Made by a program: the position numbers and the translations under genes
NCBI GenBank assembly: GCA_001313365.1
Contig: BBFS01000046.1
Location: 1 to 34,917, forward strand
DNA: 34,917 bases
From: Paenarthrobacter nitroguajacolicus JCM 14115
GTDB lineage: Bacteria > Actinomycetota > Actinomycetes > Actinomycetales > Micrococcaceae
Reading direction: 5' to 3'
Notes under the pieces: generated by a model
The model's input: only the letters and a program-made list of their open reading frames with translations
Told to the model about the DNA's origin: nothing
Databases searched by the model: none
Shown here: piece after piece, positions 29,861 to 34,917 of the stretch
Layout of the letters: each line of letters opens with the position of its first letter
Position numbering within the stretch: position 1 is the first letter of the stretch

Positions 29861-30263
29861 CTAGAGAAGGAGAAGGACGAACCCCCCCCGAGGGTGCTCA
29901 GTATCCCAACACCAGTGAGGATCCAGCCGAGAATCAGAACAGTGTTGTCGTGGCGCGGCGGATGCAGCGAGCATCGGGAGGGGTGGCAGAGGTCGTAGTG
30001 GACCAGCACAGCGCCTGATTCAACGCTCCCGTCGCGGGCAGGGATATCCAGCAGGACCTTTTGTTCCTCGTTCGCCCGATCTACCCAATGCAGCCCCCAG
30101 AAATCCGCCTGCGGCGAACTGTTCTCCCTCAGCGGTGGTCCAAACGCATCGGCGCCGGGCAATGACCCATGCACATAAAAGCAACGGCACGCCGGGGACA
30201 AACCCCCACCCACGTCATCATTTCCAGGATGGGGGGGCCAAGAACATCCAGTGAACCGGCCAT
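29861..30263 (-). CDS. Small membrane protein, hidden by frameshifts
   Basis: No family is recognised. The corrected protein has about 133 residues and two membrane segments: one near residues 18-38 (MTWVGFVPGVPLLLCAWV) and one at the C-terminus (ILGWILTGVGILSTLGGFVLLLL, shown here in its two halves ILGWILTGVGIL and STLGGFVLLLL). Between them lies a soluble beta-rich part with VLVHYDLCHPSRC. ATG at 30263 has AGGA eight bases upstream. Two or more shifts hide it: extra G near 30202, a further lesion near 30100, and eight C at 29882-29889. The topology suggests an extracytoplasmic or cytoplasmic loop domain of DUF3592-like style, which is a guess. Confidence 0.6.
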
Positions 30264-30280
30264 GAGTCGATCCTAAACGC

Positions 30281-31163
30281 CTAAGCGCGTGGATCGAGAC
30301 TCTGTTCCAGACCAAAGACAGGGATGTCAGGAAAAGCCTTTCGCTGCAGCGTGGGATCAAAAGCCGCTTGGCCCGACTCCATCCAGAGGGCCGCCGCTGC
30401 CATCCTGGCCATGAAGGGCGAGAACGGCCGTGCAGCAACGGACATCATGCGCAAGGCGGGCACTGGTATTCGCTTGATTGAGCCTCCGCCGGCGTTGGCC
30501 AGGATTGCACCGGCAAGTGCATTGAAGGAATGGATACCGGATCCCCACTCGATGGTTCGCCCCCCGCAGCGCCGGGTCCGCAACGGCGCGGACAACCAGT
30601 GCCGCAGCATCGGCCGTTGATGTGAATGTCACCGGCGCACGTCCCGAGCCGAAGACCAACACCTTGCCTTTCTCCTTGAGGGGCTGGCTCATGGAGGCCA
30701 CAAACTGTTCAAGGTTGGCACCCATTCGAATAATGGTCCAAGCCATTCCCGAGGACCTGAGTGCCTCTTCTGCCGCAAACTTCATGCGGAGAAACTCCAG
30801 CGGCGCGTCCGTAGCAGCGCCGTGCATGGACATCATCACCAGATGTTCCACCCCGTCGCGTTTTGCCGCTTCCAGGATCCGCAATGCACCATCGCGGTCA
30901 ACACTGCGCGGGGGGGTGCCGCCCCCCCTTCTCAATCCGAATCCTGACGCCGCAAACACCACCTGCCGGCAACCCTCAACCGCAAGCATGCAGTCCGACC
31001 TTGAGGACAGGTCGCCGCGAACCACCTCCACGCCGCTAGGCTTCGTATCGGGTAACGGTTGCGAGTTGCCGCGAGCCATGATGCGGAGAGTTTGCCCGGC
31101 ACCCGCCAAGTCGCTCACCACACGGACACCCAGGCGACCTGTGCCGCCCACGATAAGGATCAC
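30281..31163 (-). CDS. NmrA/atypical SDR NAD(P)-binding protein
   Basis: This is an atypical SDR of about 291 residues. The cofactor motif is VILIVGGTGRLGVRVV at the N-terminus. VVFAASGFGLR and HLVMMSMHG follow, without a YxxxK site, as in NmrA-like sensors and quinone-type reductases. GTG at 31163 is the start that places the motif correctly; no good ribosome site is visible. Six G for five near 30566 shift the frame; correction gives GRTIEWGSGIHSFNALAG and a TAG at 30281. Two seven-base runs near 30910 and 30922 add Gly and Pro. It lies downstream of the siderophore transporter; a role there is not implied by its sequence. Confidence 0.85.
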
Positions 31164-31255
31164 GGTCCCGGCGCCACAAGGAGGTATAAGCCGACGATGC
31201 GACTGACCACGGCAGACCCTCCTTCGTGTACGTTGCCCCCCCAACTCTAGCGGCG

Positions 31256-31271
31256 AACCTCCTCGGAGGTT
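31256..31271. repeat. Short inverted repeat at the permease stop codon
   Basis: AACCTCC and GGAGGTT are perfect arms around TC and overlap the TAA stop of the permease gene. The stem is only seven bases and no U tract follows. It may stabilise the transcript end or contribute to termination before the NmrA-like gene. Confidence 0.35.
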
Positions 31272-33436
31272 AGACCGTGCGGTCCACCCGTGAACGCCAG
31301 AGCAGATACACAAAGTAGGGGGGGCGCCCACCAACGCCGTCATGATTCCGGCAGGTATCTGGGCCGGGGGGGCTATGACCGTGCGGCCAATGACATCGGC
31401 CAGCACCACCGTGCAGGCTCCGATCAACGCTGCCACGGGCAGGACCCTTGAGTGCCGTGCGCCTACAAGTGTGCGGGCGGCGTGGGGGGGTGCCACAAGT
31501 CCCACGAAAGCGATCACGCCCACCGAAGAGACGGCACCAGCGGTCAAAAGCACAGCCACCGTAAGCAGGAGCACCCGGGATCCGGATAGCCCTACGCCCA
31601 GCACGCGCGGAGAATCGTCATCCACGGCAATCAGATCGAGATCCCGCCTCATGCCCGCCAGCACAGGCAGCGCAAGCACCAGGGCCAGCAGCGGTGGCAG
31701 GACAGAGGCAAAGTTGCGGCCATAGGTAGAGCCTGACAACCAAGTGAGGGCCTTTGTCTGGTTGAACGGATCTGTCGTCACCAGGAGGACGGTGATAGCG
31801 GCCGCCAGCCCCGCGGAGATGCCGATGCCGATCAACACCAGCTTGTTCTGTTGAAGCCCGCCGCGGAAAGCCAATCCGAAGACCAGCAGGGCAGAAAGTG
31901 CCGCACCCCCCCCAAGCGCGGAGCCAGTGACCACCCACGAGCCCGCCGTCGGGACTGTGGTGATGACGATGATTGCTGCGAGTCCGCCACCGCCGGAGAC
32001 GCCAAGAATGCCGGGCTCGGCCAGGGAATTGCGGGACACCGCTTGGATAAGTGCACCTGCGAGAGCCAAGGCCGCGCCGGCGAGGACCGCCGCCAGGACA
32101 CGCGGCATTCGTGTACCCAGGACGGCGCTGACACGATTTCCCGACTGTCCGGTGAGCCAGTTGACGAGATCCCCCGAGCAGGAGCTTCGCATCGCCCAGT
32201 AGGGCACCCGCTACCAGCAAGCCAGTGAGCAGGACAAGGAGCCCGATCAATACGGTGAGGAAGACCCTGCGGGTGCGAAGTCTTGCCAGGGCATCACCGG
32301 CAACACTCAACCCGGCGTCGGACATCCGCATGGCCAGGATCACCAGGAATACGGCCCCCCCGAAGACCGTAGTGACTGCGCCGGTGGGGGGGACTTCAAC
32401 GCCTGCTTGGGCACCGAAAAGACCACGAACAAGGACGTCCGCTCCGATGACCACCACTGCACCGGCCAAGCCGGAGATGGGCAGCAACGCCTATGCCGCC
32501 AAGGCCGCGAAGACGGGAGGCCAGAAGACGCACGATTGCAGGGGCACAGAGTCCAACAAATCCGATCGGGCCGGCGATCGTCACCGCCGCTGCCGACAGT
32601 ACGACGGCAAGCACGACGGCGCCCACCCGGGCCAGGCGCGGATCAGCACCAGCCAGCCTGGAGGCGTCGTCACCCCAAGCCGAGCAGGTCCATCCGACGC
32701 GCGAGGAGAAAGAGTGCGGCGATACCCATGAGGACTATGGGCGTGAACTGGATCAACTCGTCGGTGCGGGACTGGGCAAGGCTTCCCTGCCCCCCCCACG
32801 CATACAGACCCGTGGTTTCCTGACTGAACAAAAGAAGGAGTGCGCTGGTGGCCGAATGCAGGCCCAACGCCAGCGCTGTGCCGGCGAGCACCAGGCGGAT
32901 GGGGCCTCCATTGCCATTGGCACCACCGCCCGACAGCGCAAGCACCAGCACCGCCGCGGCTAGGCCGCCGATGAAGGCGATGCCACCGGACAGGAGTGCC
33001 GGAAGCGTCAGGCCGAATGCAGCCACTGCAACTATCGCGAAATGAGCGCCGCATTCACAGCCAGCGTGTCAGGGGGAAGCAAGGACGTTGCGGGTGGCCG
33101 ACTGCAAAGCCGCGCCAGCCACCCCCCCCAACGCCACACCGACCAACAAACCGGCGAAAAGTCGCGGTACCCGCGAGGCAACCAACACTGCGGTTTCCTG
33201 GTCCGTGCCGCCTCCGGTGAGCAGCCCCCCCAACAGCTGGAAAGGGCCGACGTCGGCCGTTCCTTGTGTGAGGTGGATCAGCGAAAACAGAGCCAGGATG
33301 ACTACCCCCCCGCGCCAGCCACCAAGACCGGTCCGGAGCGACGGCGGACATTTCGTCCAGTCGACTCGGCAGGGACGGGAGCACCCGCCACGGCCGTGGG
33401 AACGGTCATGGCGGGCCTCTTCACAGTGTCGGTCAT
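31270..33436 (-). CDS. Double-length ferric-siderophore ABC permease (FhuB-type, two FecCD halves fused)
   Basis: This is the membrane channel of an iron-siderophore importer, about 705 residues with two FecCD permease halves in one chain. Half 1 begins after a polar N-terminus (MTDTVKRPAMTVPTAV) and includes VALGVAGAALQSATRN and LSAAAVTIAGPIGFVGL. The reading continues without a stop through PTGAVTTVFGAVFLVILAMR into half 2: LGTRMPRVLAAVLAGAALAL, LAEPGILGVSGG, VSSVGVIAFVGLVAP. Lesions lie near 33340, 33080, 32680, 32485 and 32170. Seven C for five at 31318-31324 hide the true end YFVYLLWRSRVDRTV and its TAA at 31270. It starts ten bases after the binding-protein stop. Confidence 0.85.
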
Positions 33437-33446
33437 GCGGGTGGGA

Positions 33447-34422
33447 CTACTTGGTGAGGGACGCGACGATTGCGTCGACGTACTGGGTCATCGACGCTGG
33501 GCCACCGAACATCCAGATGCCGTCAGAGAGGCGGTGCACCTTGCCGGCTGACACGAACGGAAGCGACTTCCAGACTGCATTGTCGGTCAACTGCTCGGTG
33601 AAGTCACCATCCGCGCTGTTGGTGATGTAGACGAAATGGTCGGCGTTGACGGCGGTCAGGCCCTCGACGTCGGTGGAGCCCAGCCCGTAGGCTGGGTCGC
33701 CTTCAACCGTCCACGGGTTCACGAGACCCAACTCGGTGTTGATATCAGCCAGCAGGGATCCCTTGGTGAACGGGCGGATGGAAACCTTGCCGTCAGCAAC
33801 CCAACCATCTGCGAACGCTACGCGGGACCCGCCCAGGCCGGCTTTTTCAAGATCGGCCTTGCCCTTGGTAACAGCGGCATCGAACGCTGCGATGGCCTCA
33901 TCAGCTTTCTTCTCGGTGCCGGTTGCCTTGGCGACAAGCTTCAAATTGTCCTCGGCCTGCGCGATCTGGCGGCTGCCATCGGCGGACTTCACCACAACGA
34001 CGGGAGCCAGCTCTTCGAGCTGCTTGATCACAGGCTCGGTGAGGTCGGTGGTGGCAACGATCAAGTCAGGATCGAGGGAGGCGATGGTGTCAAAGCTGGG
34101 CTCGTTGCGTGTTCCGATGTCGGTGGGAGTGCTGTCCAGCTTGCCGGCCGTGACCCATGCGCTGTAACCCTTGACGTCCGCAACGCCTACCGGCATGACG
34201 CCGAGGGTGGTCAAGTTCTCCACCACGTTCCATTCGGTGCCGACCACGCGCTTGGCGGGGGCCATCGAGCTTGACCTCGGTGCCGCGGGCGTCGGTCAGG
34301 GTGATGGCTTCTCCTGCACCGGCGCTGTTCGAAGCGGAGCTCGCGGGGGCCTTCAGTGGTTCCGCAACCGGTGAGCAGGACCGCCAAGCAGCGGTGGCGG
34401 CCAGGGCTTTGTGGATCTTCAT
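33447..34422 (-). CDS. Iron-siderophore substrate-binding lipoprotein
   Basis: This is a FecB/FhuD-type periplasmic-binding-protein-like lipoprotein of about 324 residues that captures ferric siderophore outside the membrane. Corrected, the N-terminus MKIHKALAATAALAVLLTGC ends in a lipobox (LTGC). The mature part has KRVVGTEWNVVENLTTLG, SFDTIASLDPDLIVAT and VYITNSADGDF, all typical. A lost base near 34383 destroys the lipobox as written. Extra C near 34350 and 34262 (five for four) hide the first 55 residues; correction restores KLDGPAKRVVGTEW. ATG at 34422 begins MKIHK; a GTG six bases earlier is possible. It lies 55 bases after the ATPase gene. Confidence 0.88.
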
Positions 34423-34477
34423 GGACACAGGGGTCCCTTTCGTGTTTGAGGGGGGGCTTACGTTTATGAGGGGGTGT

Positions 34478-34917
34478 TCAGCTGTCGCTGTGCCGGCCTA
34501 CAGCGCGGGTGCGCAGCCTGCCGGTGAGCGGATCAGTGTGGGTAACAATGGGAATTGAGTAGACGTCACTGAGGAGCTCCGCATCGAGTGCCTCGTGCGC
34601 CGGTCCGGCGGCCGCGATCCGCCCTTCCGACAGAACCACCACGTGATCGGCAAGTGCGGCTGCTTCGTCGAGGTCGTGCAGAACCACGCCAATTGCCACA
34701 CCATGGATGCGGGCGAGGTCGTAGACGAGATCGAAGATCTCCACTTTGTAGCGGAGGTCCAAGTGGTTGGTTGGTTCATCGAGCAGCAGCACCGAGGTGT
34801 CCTGCGCAAGGCAGCTTGCCAGCCACACCCGTTGCAGTTGCCCGCCCGAAAGTTCGTGGACGCCCCCCGGCTGGCAAGCTCCGCCACACCGGTCAGCTCC
34901 ATGGCGCGGTCGACGGC
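34478..34917 (-). CDS. ABC transporter ATPase of the siderophore importer (partial, N-terminus outside window)
   Basis: This is the C-terminal 145 or so residues of a FecE/FhuC-type ATPase. The signature [12 protein letters not shown] appears after correction, with Walker [13 protein letters not shown] and the H-loop VVLHDLDEA. Six C at 34863-34868 where four are needed shift the frame just before the signature. The Walker A part lies beyond 34917. It ends with a TGA at 34478. Order ATPase, binding protein, permease on one strand indicates a complete importer. No clear iron-box palindrome is seen in the 55 bases before the binding-protein gene; the operon promoter lies outside the window. Confidence 0.85.
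   Translation of the reverse strand, partial: RRPRHGADRCGGACQPGGVHELSGGQLQRVWLASCLAQDTSVLLLDEPTNHLDLRYKVEIFDLVYDLARIHGVAIGVVLHDLDEAAALADHVVVLSEGRIAAAGPAHEALDAELLSDVYSIPIVTHTDPLTGRLRTRAVGRHSDS

Noticed and set aside
31180..31250. Plus-strand AAGGAGG followed by a 17-codon reading frame (MRLTTADPPSCT...)
   Set aside because: The ribosome site is 12 bases from the ATG, which is too far, and there is no plus-strand gene downstream for a leader peptide to control.
30357..32207. A 616-residue reading frame joining a siderophore permease to an NAD(P)-binding protein
   Set aside because: The join depends on seven C at 31318-31324 where five restore the normal permease end YFVYLLWRSR and a TAA at 31270. 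The NmrA-like part has its own GTG start, so the fusion is an artefact.
1..34917. G/C runs as phase-variable contingency tracts
   Set aside because: Phase variation affects a few surface or restriction genes. Here runs occur in nearly all genes, including an exonuclease and ABC transporter, often several per gene, and most seven-base runs do not change frame.

Overview
This is a high-GC, gene-dense chromosomal window whose gene content and protein motifs look like Arthrobacter, Paenarthrobacter or a related Micrococcaceae actinobacterium. That placement is inferred from family resemblance, not from a search. No tRNA, rRNA, CRISPR array, transposase or phage gene was recognised. About 31 protein genes can be reconstructed.

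The first thing a reader must know is that reading frames are broken throughout. Runs of G or C are abnormally long: by eye there are roughly 80 runs of exactly seven, some of eight, and many of five where the reading frame requires four. Seven-base runs mostly add one extra Pro or Gly inside conserved motifs. Five- and six-base runs, plus scattered single-base losses, shift the frame. Housekeeping and accessory genes on both strands are affected alike, so sequencing or assembly error is the likeliest cause. Coordinates below are for reconstructed genes that cross these shifts; few of these genes are likely to be true pseudogenes.

Layout. 17-1749 (-): ECF sigma factor with its YCII/DGPF partner. 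1938-3029 (+): fatty acid desaturase. 3116-4804 (-): secreted duplicated-motif protein and a 5'-3' exonuclease. 4987-6941 (+): phenol-hydroxylase-type FAD monooxygenase behind a strong palindrome. 7045-14492 (+): five tightly coupled genes (SWIM zinc finger, DUF5691, MoxR-type AAA ATPase, DUF5682, VWA protein) that look like one uncharacterised ATPase/VWA machine. 14547-16176 (+): MFS transporter and an internally deleted RibD_C-type reductase.

16159-26617 is a divergent catabolic regulon. On the minus strand lie an MFS transporter, a LysR regulator and two SDR dehydrogenases. On the plus strand lie an extradiol dioxygenase, an FAH-family hydrolase, a cyclase-family hydrolase, an FAD monooxygenase, an ACMSD-like amidohydrolase and a second FAH-family protein. 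An inverted repeat with the LysR-type T-N11-A geometry sits in the shared promoter region. Together they could import, hydroxylate, ring-cleave and hydrolyse an aromatic or heteroaromatic acid; the substrate cannot be named from sequence.

26645-30263 holds small stress-type and hypothetical genes: a DksA/TraR-like zinc finger, a pyridoxamine-oxidase-like stress protein, a metallo-beta-lactamase-fold hydrolase, a second RibD_C reductase and a small membrane protein. 30281-34917 (-) holds an NmrA-like NAD(P)-binding protein and a ferric-siderophore ABC importer (ATPase, lipoprotein binding protein, double-length FhuB-type permease); the ATPase runs off the window end.
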